Source: Paractinoplanes pyxinae
GTDB lineage: Bacteria; Actinomycetota; Actinomycetes; Mycobacteriales; Micromonosporaceae
DNA: 64,000 nt
Direction of reading: 5' to 3'
Assembly: GCF_026626335.1 (NCBI RefSeq)
Contig: NZ_JAPNTZ010000015.1
Span: forward strand, 1-64,000
Positions 10,300 to 17,466 of this stretch are shown here, in pieces; within the stretch, counting starts at the first letter, position 1; each line of letters starts with the position of its first letter. Both the position numbers and the translations under genes were made by a program. Under the pieces are notes generated by a model that made no database searches, was not told where the DNA came from, and saw only the letters and a list, made by a program, of their open reading frames with translations.

Positions 10300-11398
10300 C
10301 GAATTCCGGCGGGTCGTGGCGCAGGAACTCGTGGTGCGAGATGTCCCAGCCGTAGGCGCCGGTGCGCCCGAACACCAGCAGGTCGCCCGCGCGCACCGAG
10401 TCGACGTGCTGACCGCGGCACAGAACGTCCCGCGGGGTGCACAGCTCGCCGACCGCATCCACCGACGTAGAACGAACAGAGGGCCGCGGATACGGATGCG
10501 GCCACTCGTCGACCGGCACCACCGTGAACGGATGCGAATAACCCCAGGCCGCGGGCAGCCGGAAGTGGTGGGTGCCGCCGCGCAGCACGGCGAAGGTGCG
10601 CCCGTGGGTGGTCTTCACGTCGAGCACCGAGGCGGCGTACCAGCCGGCGTCGGCGGCCAGGAACCGTCCGGGCTCGAAGACCAGATCCACTCCCGGCGGC
10701 ACCTCGACGGACCGGAGCGGCGACAAGTCCATGGAGGCGTCGGTCAGGTAGTCGACGCCGAAGCCGCCGCCCACGTTGACCACGCGCGGGTTGATGCCGG
10801 TGGCCAGCGACCAGCGCAGGGCCTCGCGGACGAACGCCGCGTGGGCCGCGCCGTCCATGTTGTTGGACACCGCATGCAGGTGAAAGCCGATTACTCGTAC
10901 GCCGGGAACCGCAAGCGCCGCAGGCAGCTGGCGCTCGTCGATGCCGAAGGGCGTGGGCGTGCCCGTCATTGTGTGGCTGCCGGTCAGGGCGCTGCCGGCC
11001 CGGTTGACGCGGAGCACGACTTCAGCCCCGGGGCGCAGGGCGGCGATGCGGTGCAGTTCGTGCACGCTCTCGGCGTTGATCTGCACGCCGGCGTCGAGGG
11101 CGGCCGCCAGCTCGGCGTCGGTCTTGGCGGGGCCGCCGAACACGATGCGCCGCGCGCCCGCGGCCAGCGCCAGCTTCAGTTCGCCGCCCGATGCCACTTC
11201 GAGCCCGTCGCATGCGGTGGCCAGCGTCCTGAGCACCGACGGGTGGCCGTTGGCCTTCACCGCGTACAGGAAGGAACCGGGAACGCTCTGCCGGACCGTC
11301 GCCGCTCTCGCGCGCAGCGTGGCCGTGTCGTAGACGTAGGCGCAGGCCGGTCGGGGCCGCTCGAGCAGCGCCCGGAGGACGTGCTCAGGCGGGCGCAT
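10289..11398 (-). CDS. Type III PLP-dependent decarboxylase of a siderophore operon
   Basis: A 369-residue alanine-racemase-fold decarboxylase like ornithine/diaminopimelate decarboxylases and SbnH. The PLP lysine is in LYAVKAN (Lys 48); VNVGGGFGVDY is the phosphate-binding glycine loop, and GELCTPRDVL holds the active-site Cys region. ATG at 11396-11398 overlaps the upstream synthetase gene by 14 bp and fits the family N-terminus; the longer frame reads unlike protein. As the last gene of a three-gene minus-strand operon it probably supplies a diamine or decarboxylated building block for the NIS synthetases, as SbnH does for staphyloferrin B. That role is inferred. Confidence 0.9.
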   Translation of the reverse strand: MRPPEHVLRALLERPRPACAYVYDTATLRARAATVRQSVPGSFLYAVKANGHPSVLRTLATACDGLEVASGGELKLALAAGARRIVFGGPAKTDAELAAALDAGVQINAESVHELHRIAALRPGAEVVLRVNRAGSALTGSHTMTGTPTPFGIDERQLPAALAVPGVRVIGFHLHAVSNNMDGAAHAAFVREALRWSLATGINPRVVNVGGGFGVDYLTDASMDLSPLRSVEVPPGVDLVFEPGRFLAADAGWYAASVLDVKTTHGRTFAVLRGGTHHFRLPAAWGYSHPFTVVPVDEWPHPYPRPSVRSTSVDAVGELCTPRDVLCRGQHVDSVRAGDLLVFGRTGAYGWDISHHEFLRHDPPEFVIL

Positions 11399-12881
11399 GC
11401 AGCGGATTCCGGACGGGCACGTAGATGTCGCCCTCGCCGGCCAGCCGCATCCGCACGAGCGCCTTGTGCAGCGCGGTCGGGGCGGTGAACGCGGCATGGT
11501 CGTCGGGGTGGGCGTGCTCGTCGATCACCGAGCGGATGATGCGCCACGCCTTGTCCTCGTCGAGGTCGAGGCGCTGGTTGAGCCGCAGCACCAGCTCGCC
11601 CAGGTGGGCCTGGAACAGCGTGTAGCCGATCTTGGCGCGGAACACGTCGAGGTCGTCGGTGCCGACCACCGAGCCCGGCCACAGGTCGATGTCGTGCCCG
11701 GCCGCGTTCAGGCGCGGACGATGCAGGCGCAGGCCGGCGAAGTCGCGCAGGGCCAGCCGATGCGGGCGCCCGCCGATGAAGGTGGGCAGGCAGTTTTGCA
11801 GGTGGGCTTCGAGCGCCACGCCTTGGGCGGTCAGCCGCAGCAGCGGGGGCACAACCAATTGCGCGTACGACCGAAGCCACTCGCCCGGATCGCCGGTGAT
11901 CAGCTCGTCGAGCACCAGAGGCAGCGCGCCTCCCGGGATGGCGCGTTCGCCCGGTTCCAGTCGCCCGGCCAGGCCGTCACGGCGGATGGCCGACAGGTCG
12001 CGCCCGGACCCGACCGGCACGGCGGCGCCCGCGGTCTCGGCCATGAGCAGCAGCCTGTCCTCGCCGGCGGTGAGCCGGTGCAGCAGCTTCGACACGCCCG
12101 GGCCGTTGCGGGTGCTGGCCACGCTGATGCTGCGCCGGGTCGAGGTGACCTGGATGTCGAGCGACACCTTGAGGTACTGGCCGGTGCCGGGCAGCAGCAG
12201 TGTGCGCAGGGCGGCGGTGGGTATGGCGTCGCGTTCCTCGTCGAGGATGATCAGATCCTTGGCGCGGAGCAGATCGGCGTACCGGTCGGGCAGCACGTTG
12301 TCGCGCTGCCACGCGTGGACCGGCTGGACGGCGTACCCGGAAGGCTTGTCGACCTCGGGGAACACGTCGTCGCCGAGCAGCAGCCGCTCGCGGACGGCCA
12401 CGAAACCGATGCGCGTCCGTTCGCTCTCCAGGTCGTGGGCGAGCACGTCGCCGGTGTCCCAGCCCAGGCGCGTACGCCCGCAGGGGTGCAGATTGTGGCC
12501 GGCCACAGCCAGGCGTTCCAGGCCGATCGCCTGCTGGTCCGCATCGTCGCCGACGGGCGGCCGGGGGCGGGCCATCGCGATGGCCAGGTTCATCACGGCG
12601 TTGCGCAGCTCGGCCGCAAAGCCGGGGGCGTCAATGTCGCCCAGCAGCTCGACCGGGTCGCCGGCGCCGGAACTCGGGTATTCGACGCGGCCGAAGCCGT
12701 GCTGCTCGCCCGGGCCCATGTCACGCAGCCCCTCACGGACGAGGGCGCCGCGCAGCCGCCGCCCGACCGTGTCCGCCGCCTCGGGCAACGCGGCCAGGAA
12801 GCCGGGGACCAGCTCCGGGGCGTGAATGGCCAGGGCGGCCTCGGTGTGCGCGATGCGCTCCGGGCGCAGGGTCTTGTTCAT
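11385..12881 (-). CDS. IucA/IucC-family NIS siderophore synthetase (second gene)
   Basis: A 498-residue NRPS-independent siderophore synthetase. It adenylates a carboxylate such as citrate and condenses it with an amine or alcohol. The ATP-site block is GHNLHPCGRTRLG at 128-140; SISVASTRNGPGVSKLL lies in the centre; GVALEAHLQNCLP and the FAGLRLHRP segment, typical of the C-terminal FhuF-like part, follow. It starts at ATG 12879-12881, overlapping the preceding synthetase stop by 4 bp (ATGA). The three genes are one operon. The precise substrate cannot be read from sequence. Confidence 0.93.
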   Translation of the reverse strand: MNKTLRPERIAHTEAALAIHAPELVPGFLAALPEAADTVGRRLRGALVREGLRDMGPGEQHGFGRVEYPSSGAGDPVELLGDIDAPGFAAELRNAVMNLAIAMARPRPPVGDDADQQAIGLERLAVAGHNLHPCGRTRLGWDTGDVLAHDLESERTRIGFVAVRERLLLGDDVFPEVDKPSGYAVQPVHAWQRDNVLPDRYADLLRAKDLIILDEERDAIPTAALRTLLLPGTGQYLKVSLDIQVTSTRRSISVASTRNGPGVSKLLHRLTAGEDRLLLMAETAGAAVPVGSGRDLSAIRRDGLAGRLEPGERAIPGGALPLVLDELITGDPGEWLRSYAQLVVPPLLRLTAQGVALEAHLQNCLPTFIGGRPHRLALRDFAGLRLHRPRLNAAGHDIDLWPGSVVGTDDLDVFRAKIGYTLFQAHLGELVLRLNQRLDLDEDKAWRIIRSVIDEHAHPDDHAAFTAPTALHKALVRMRLAGEGDIYVPVRNPLHAPA

Positions 12882-15031
12882 GCGTGTGCCGCCATCGGGT
12901 TGGGGACGTGGGCCCAGAGGTCGTCGAGCGGGTCGGAGGCCAGCCGCATCGCGGTGGTGGCTTTGATCGGCAGGGGGTCGCGGAGCAGGTGCGGGACGTC
13001 CTCGCTGCCGGTGGCGCGGACGGCCCGGGCCACCATGCCCCACAGCCGGTCCGGGTCGGAGTTCCGCGTGCGGGTGAGCATGGCGATCAGCTCGGCCGCG
13101 ACGGTGCCGAACGCGGCCGCCGCCAGTTTCGTCCGCAGCTCGGCCGGGTCGTCGCTGGGCAGGTCACCCAGCAGCGCGGGCGGTTCGATCCCGGAGGCGC
13201 GGAGCCGAGCGGCGCTGACCCGTACGCCGCCCAGGTCGCGGTAGAGGATGCGGGTGGGCCGGCCGTCCTCCAGCACGACCAGCGCGTTCTGCCCGTGCGC
13301 CTCGAGCGCCACGCCGCGGGCCAGCACCCGGGTGATCGGCCCGAAGAACAAATCACAAAACCTTTCCCACCACCCGTACGGGTCATCGAGGCGCACCGGC
13401 AGCGCGGCCAGCGCAGCCAGGGGGACGGCCAGCTCGCCCGGCTTGAGCTGCGGCGCCTCGCGGATCACATGGGCCAGGTGGCGCTGCGGCACACCGTCGA
13501 CGATCACCGCGCCGGCGGCGATCTCGGCCAGGATCTCGATCGGCAGGTCCGCGGTGAGCCGCCGCAGCAGCCGCGACAGGACGGGCCCGTTGTGCACGGC
13601 GGCGGGGGAGACCGTCCGGACGGCGCTGGTCATCTGCACGTCCACCGCCGTCTTGATGTGCGGGCCACCGTCCACGGGCGCGACGGTACGAAGTGACATC
13701 AACGGCCGTACGGGATCCGACTCGCCGTCCGGAACCAGCCAGGGATAGTCGGCCGCGAGCCGCGCGGCCTGCCAGGGGTGGGCGAACAGGATCGGCGCGG
13801 CCGTGCCGTACCAGCGGTCCCGCGGCACACGCAGGCGCTGCAGCCGGATGACGGGGGAGTGCTCGGGCGCGTACGCGAGAACGTCGGCCACACTCATGCC
13901 GCCCCGGGTGCGGCAACAGGGGTGCAGCGGGTGGCCGTCGGTGACCAGCTGCTCGATCCGCCCGAGCGCGTCCGGGTCGCCAGGCTCGGGCAGCTGCTGA
14001 TCGTGGCGGGCAGCCCGAGCGAGCGCCATGTTGGCGACGCTGTTGTCGATTTCTTCAGCCAGGGGCACGTCACCCCAGAGCAGCCGTACGAGTTCCCCGG
14101 GGTCCACAACCGACCGGGTCACCCCGCCGGCATCGCCGTCGCCCCCGGTCTTGGTCGCGTCGCTGAAGTCGGTTGCGCTTGCACGACGATTTGCGCCGCC
14201 GGTCATGGTGACGGCCGCATAGCCGGCGTCCGCCGCGTTGCCGCGCTGGGTCGTGCTGCTGGTGTTCGCCGCGTCGGCCGCGTGTGGGGCGTCGCTCGAG
14301 TTGGTTGTGCTCGCGCCATGATCTGCGGGGCCGGTGTTGGTGGTGGCCGCGCTGTTGAGTGCCGCGTAGCCGGCGTCCGTCGCGTTGCCGGGCTGGGTCG
14401 CGCTGCTGGTGTTTGCTGCGTCGGCGGCGTCGGTGAGGCTCGCTGTGCTGCCGGCGGCATCCTCCCCGCCCAAGCCTGCACCGAGCCGACCCGCCGCGTT
14501 GCCGGCCGCATTTTTCCTGCCCCCGGCTGCGCCGAGTCGATACGCCGCGCTGGCGGCGGAATCCTGCCTAGTCAAGCCTGCGTCGAGTCGATCCGCCGGG
14601 GTGCTGGCGGAGACCTCCGAGCCCGAGGCTGCGCCGAGCCGATCCGTCGGGGTGGCGGTGAAGTCCTCCGAGCCTGAGCCTGCGCCGAGCTCATTTGCCG
14701 CGTTGTCGGGCGAGCTCATTATCGACGTCGCGAGGCCTGGATCTACAACGGCGAACGGGCGGGCGGCCCTGATGGGGTAGCGCACCGAGACCAGGCCTGA
14801 ACCCTGAGCGGGCGCGAAGGTGGCCTCACCCGAGCGGCGGGAGATCAGGCCGGGGAGCGGTTCGCGGTCGAGGGCGCCTAGCAGGCGGGCGAGGACGGCC
14901 GCCCGGGCGCCGGCCAGCTCGGCGTCGTAGCGCGCGACCAGCTCGGGGCGGAGGACGGCAAGCTCCTCCCGCGTCCGAAGGGGACCGGCGGTGTGCCGGT
15001 GCGGCGGGGCGCTTCCAGAGGATCGCGGCAC
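12878..15031 (-). CDS. IucA/IucC-family NIS siderophore synthetase with large repeat insertion
   Basis: First gene of the siderophore operon: an NIS synthetase of 717 residues, when family members are usually 500-620. Conserved blocks are HPLHPCCRTRGG, VSPAAVHNGPVLSRLL, GVALEAHGQNALV and YRDLGGVRV. Between FAVVDPGLA and DPGELVRLLWGD lies a ~185-residue Ala/Ser/Thr/Gly-rich insertion made of in-frame tandem repeats. GTG at 15029-15031 is chosen because a GGAG motif sits 10 bp upstream; GTG at 15047-15049 is a close alternative. The frame extends to 15181, but upstream residues are hydrophobic and not family-like. Iron control is expected for this class, but no clear IdeR/DmdR box was seen. Confidence 0.9.
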   Translation of the reverse strand: MPRSSGSAPPHRHTAGPLRTREELAVLRPELVARYDAELAGARAAVLARLLGALDREPLPGLISRRSGEATFAPAQGSGLVSVRYPIRAARPFAVVDPGLATSIMSSPDNAANELGAGSGSEDFTATPTDRLGAASGSEVSASTPADRLDAGLTRQDSAASAAYRLGAAGGRKNAAGNAAGRLGAGLGGEDAAGSTASLTDAADAANTSSATQPGNATDAGYAALNSAATTNTGPADHGASTTNSSDAPHAADAANTSSTTQRGNAADAGYAAVTMTGGANRRASATDFSDATKTGGDGDAGGVTRSVVDPGELVRLLWGDVPLAEEIDNSVANMALARAARHDQQLPEPGDPDALGRIEQLVTDGHPLHPCCRTRGGMSVADVLAYAPEHSPVIRLQRLRVPRDRWYGTAAPILFAHPWQAARLAADYPWLVPDGESDPVRPLMSLRTVAPVDGGPHIKTAVDVQMTSAVRTVSPAAVHNGPVLSRLLRRLTADLPIEILAEIAAGAVIVDGVPQRHLAHVIREAPQLKPGELAVPLAALAALPVRLDDPYGWWERFCDLFFGPITRVLARGVALEAHGQNALVVLEDGRPTRILYRDLGGVRVSAARLRASGIEPPALLGDLPSDDPAELRTKLAAAAFGTVAAELIAMLTRTRNSDPDRLWGMVARAVRATGSEDVPHLLRDPLPIKATTAMRLASDPLDDLWAHVPNPMAAHA
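14150..14690 (-). repeat. In-frame degenerate tandem repeats inside the NIS synthetase
   Basis: Reading on the minus strand, five 17-codon (51-bp) units occur first, each beginning LGA or LDA and most ending DR, YR or GR. Two ~45-49-codon units follow, each beginning AADAANTSS and containing GNAxDAGYAA. The whole block is low in Lys and hydrophobics and rich in Ala, Ser, Thr, Gly, Asn. All units keep the reading frame. Confidence 0.85.
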
Positions 15032-15110
15032 GGCGTCAATTCTCCGCACCCCAGCGACAAGATCTCTCCGGGGCGGCCCAGCGTGAGCGAGAACGCAGTA
15101 ACCAATGAAA

Positions 15111-15122
15111 CATCCTAGGATG
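15111..15122. promoter_or_regulatory. 12-bp perfect palindrome upstream of the siderophore operon
   Basis: CATCCTAGGATG is fully self-complementary and sits about 80 bp upstream of the chosen start of the first synthetase. It could be an operator. It does not match the iron-box consensus I know (TTAGGTTAGSCTAACCTAA) beyond the CTAG core, so assignment to an iron regulator would be a guess. Confidence 0.3.
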
Positions 15123-15347
15123 CAGTAGCGGCTGTGCGCCTGAACACCGGCGCACCAAACCAAGCTGAAAACCCAAACCAAAAGGAATCAACGACACCCA
15201 ACTATTTGGTTTCGAAGCTCGGCGCCATCGCAGTCGGCGCGTGCCTCGGCGCGGCAAGGATCGGGAACGCGTCGACCTGCCGATGGCAATGACGACTCGA
15301 GTCGCCACGAAGCTGTAAGTCACCACGAGGCACTGAGGCAACTTGAA

Positions 15348-15385
15348 CCGCCGAAGACCGCCGAAGACCGCCGAAGACCGCCGAG
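15348..15385. repeat. 10-bp tandem repeat (CCGCCGAAGA)
   Basis: Three full copies and a partial fourth of CCGCCGAAGA. They lie in the 571-bp divergent gap 15032-15602 between the siderophore operon and the lipoprotein gene. Besides this, the gap holds the palindrome at 15111 and the hairpin at 15505; no gene is evident. Confidence 0.8.
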
Positions 15386-15504
15386 ACGGCCGACGCGGCC
15401 GACGCCCTAGAGAATGTAGTGACGCCCCAAGGCGACCGCGCTAAGCGACGTCCGACGCCCATTGATGTGGTGACGCTTACGGCGGCCGCGCGCAGAGCGT
15501 CATC

Positions 15505-15549
15505 CCACATGCGGGAGGCGGTGCGACCGCCAGCGCCTCCCGCATGTGG
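15505..15549. repeat. Perfect 16-bp inverted repeat (strong hairpin)
   Basis: The left arm CCACATGCGGGAGGCG (15505-15520) and right arm CGCCTCCCGCATGTGG (15534-15549) are perfect complements around a 13-nt loop that can itself extend the stem (GGCGGT with ACCGCC). It lies between divergently transcribed genes, so it is not placed to end either of them. Because it covers ATG 15546, that codon is an unlikely start for the following lipoprotein gene. Confidence 0.85.
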
Positions 15550-15602
15550 ACATCGGATGCTTGAGTGGAGCCGTGCACTTGGGAGAACTCGCTGGGCCGA
15601 CT

Positions 15603-15944
15603 GTGACTCGGCGGCCAGTCTTAACTGTGTCCGGGCGGCTGGCTGTGGTCCTGGCGGCGGCCGCCTCACTGGCCGGGGCGTGCGGCGACGCCGAGACCGA
15701 GCCCCAGCGGCACATCTCAGTCTGTGTTCCGGTTACTTCCGAACGGCCGTCCGGCGCGGCGGGACGGGTCGAGATCCGCGACTCCAGCACGGTGCTGGCG
15801 TCGGCCTCGATCGGCGCGGGTGAGTCCTTCACGGCCGAGGTGCCCGCGGGCTCCGCTGTCGACGTCTATGTCGACGGTGTGCTGCTCGGTGGCAGCCCGG
15901 AGGGCACCGGCGACGTCTCCCTGAACTGCCCTTCCTCCTCCTAG
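15603..15944 (+). CDS. Small predicted lipoprotein
   Basis: A ~113-residue exported protein. The n-region VTRRP is followed by a hydrophobic stretch and a lipobox, SLAGAC, with the lipidation Cys at about residue 27 from this start. The mature part is short, with beta-rich VEIRDSSTVLASASIG and VDVYVDGVLLGG segments and two later Cys residues. GTG 15603 gives a normal signal peptide; GTG 15573 and ATG 15546 are alternatives, the latter inside a hairpin. Function is unknown. It is convergent with the esterase pseudogene and overlaps its end. Confidence 0.6.
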   Translation: MTRRPVLTVSGRLAVVLAAAASLAGACGDAETEPQRHISVCVPVTSERPSGAAGRVEIRDSSTVLASASIGAGESFTAEVPAGSAVDVYVDGVLLGGSPEGTGDVSLNCPSSS

Positions 15945-16751
15945 CTTTTTGGGCGGCGCGAGCACCCAGCGCAGGGTGTCCGGCAGGAGGACGCCGGCGT
16001 GGTTGGGGTTGTGGCCTCCGTCGCCGAGGACGAGACGGAAGTCGTAGCCGGCCTCGGCCAGGGCGGCGGCGACGCGCAGGTTGCTCGACAGCCAGTTGTC
16101 TTCGGGCTCGTTCCACTGCAGGTCGCGGTGGCCGGCCTGCAGGAAGATTCGCAGGGGCTTGCGGGGGACGTTCGGGATCAGCTCGGGGTAGGGGTTTCCG
16201 CCGTGTATCTGATGGCTCGCTGGAATTGTCGGGGCGGTGCCAGGCGACGGTGAAGGCGCCGTTCCCGCCGCTGCTGCCGCCGCAGACGGCCCACCGGTCG
16301 GGGTCGTCGGTGATCGCCCAGCGCCGGGTGACCTGCGGGATGATCTCGGTCAGCAGGAAGGTGGCCAGCCGGTCGTAGAAGGCGTCGTACTCGATGTTGC
16401 GGTTCTCCGGGCGCGGGCCCGCAAGGACGCCGGGGTCGACGAACAGGCCGATGGTGTTGAGGATGTCGCCGCCGTGGTTCAGGTTGTCGAGGACGATCGC
16501 GCCCCGGACCTCGCCTTCGGGGTCGAGGTACCACTTCCCGTCCAGGAAGACGATCAGCGACGCGGGCTGCGATAGGTCGCACCGGGCCGGTAGGTGGACC
16601 CAGAACCTGCGGAGGCGCCCGGGCAGACAGTGCTGTGTTTCCAGGTGAATGCGTCGGGCACCCCGGGCCGTCGCACGGAGTCGGGTCCGTGGGCGTACCG
16701 GACGTCGGTCTGGTCGACGGCGAGCGGGCGGAACGGCACCAAGGCGGTCAC
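15941..16751 (-). pseudogene. Putative esterase (alpha/beta-hydrolase fold), frameshifted
   Basis: Remains of a PF00756-type esterase related to enterochelin esterases. The first ~50 codons (start 16751) read in one frame as far as FTWKHSTV. Near 16612 the reading moves one frame to FWVHLPA..SLIVFLDGKWY, then GGSSGGNGAFTVAW with the nucleophile elbow. After about 16230 it moves again to GNPYPELIP..KPLRIFLQ, and DGGHNPNHAG carries the active-site His. A stretch of roughly ten residues between elbow and GNPYPEL also seems missing, and the natural stop (TAG, 15941-15943) is out of frame. Several lesions in one gene argue for true decay. It may once have served the neighbouring siderophore system. 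Confidence 0.8.
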
Positions 16752-16773
16752 GCCCGACAGGTTAGGCGCCGAC

Positions 16774-17265
16774 TCAGGCGCTCCGGCGTTCGGCTCGTTG
16801 CCGCACGAGTTCTTCCACCGCGCTGGGCAGGGTGGTTTCGAAGTCGATCAGCTTCGCCCAAGTGGGGGTGATGACGATGCGAACCATGCCGTCGTACAGG
16901 GAGCGGACCTCGGCTTCCCACTCGACGCGTTGTGCGGGGGTCATCTCGTACGTGCCGTTCATCTGCAGGTATTCGTCGGGGATGCCGTCGACGTCGTCGA
17001 GTTCGGCCCGGCCGCGCAGGAGCAGGATCTTGGGTGGGTGGACCTCGGTGTCGATGGTGAGGGCTACGGCCGGGTTGCGGCGCAGGGCGGGCAGTTTCGG
17101 GGCGTTCCGGGTGGTGCACAGGACGATTTCTGTGCCGTTCCAGGTGAAGGCGATCGGAATGGTGCGCGGGGTGCCGTCCTGGGCGACGTAGGCCAGGCGG
17201 GTGATGTCGTGGGCGAGCAGTTCGCGGCTGGTCGGGTGGTCGAGGATGTCGGGGAGCTGGTTCAT
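16774..17265 (-). CDS. Pyridoxamine 5'-phosphate oxidase-fold (flavin/F420-binding) protein
   Basis: A 163-residue split-barrel protein of the PNPOx-like family. The barrel begins with RLAYVAQDGTPRTIPIAFTWNG, followed by LCTTRNAPKLPALRRNP and an ILLLRGRAEL strand. These proteins bind FMN or F420 and act as small-molecule reductases or oxidases; no substrate is assignable. ATG at 17263-17265 is taken. ATG at 17299-17301 is an alternative that follows a GGAGGTG motif too closely (2 nt). It lies divergent to the ABC-F gene. Confidence 0.82.
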   Translation of the reverse strand: MNQLPDILDHPTSRELLAHDITRLAYVAQDGTPRTIPIAFTWNGTEIVLCTTRNAPKLPALRRNPAVALTIDTEVHPPKILLLRGRAELDDVDGIPDEYLQMNGTYEMTPAQRVEWEAEVRSLYDGMVRIVITPTWAKLIDFETTLPSAVEELVRQRAERRSA

Positions 17266-17466
17266 GCTGCGGGGACGGAGCCGGCCGGGCGTTCTCGACA
17301 TCACCTCCACAGGTAATTCGGTTGCGGAGGCGGCGTTGGCCGGGCATCGTGGTCGGCGGACCTGTTGCCGATGTCTGGGAGTGCCTTTCTCCATGTGATA
17401 GCGACCCGACCTTCGTGAATCGCCCCGCCTGTTCCGCAGCGGCGCGTCCCTGTCGGTTTCTCGCTC

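Noticed and set aside
15717..15965. Minus-strand continuation of the esterase frame through the lipoprotein gene
   Set aside because: The true stop is out of frame by one base; the continuation is a shadow of the lipoprotein gene.
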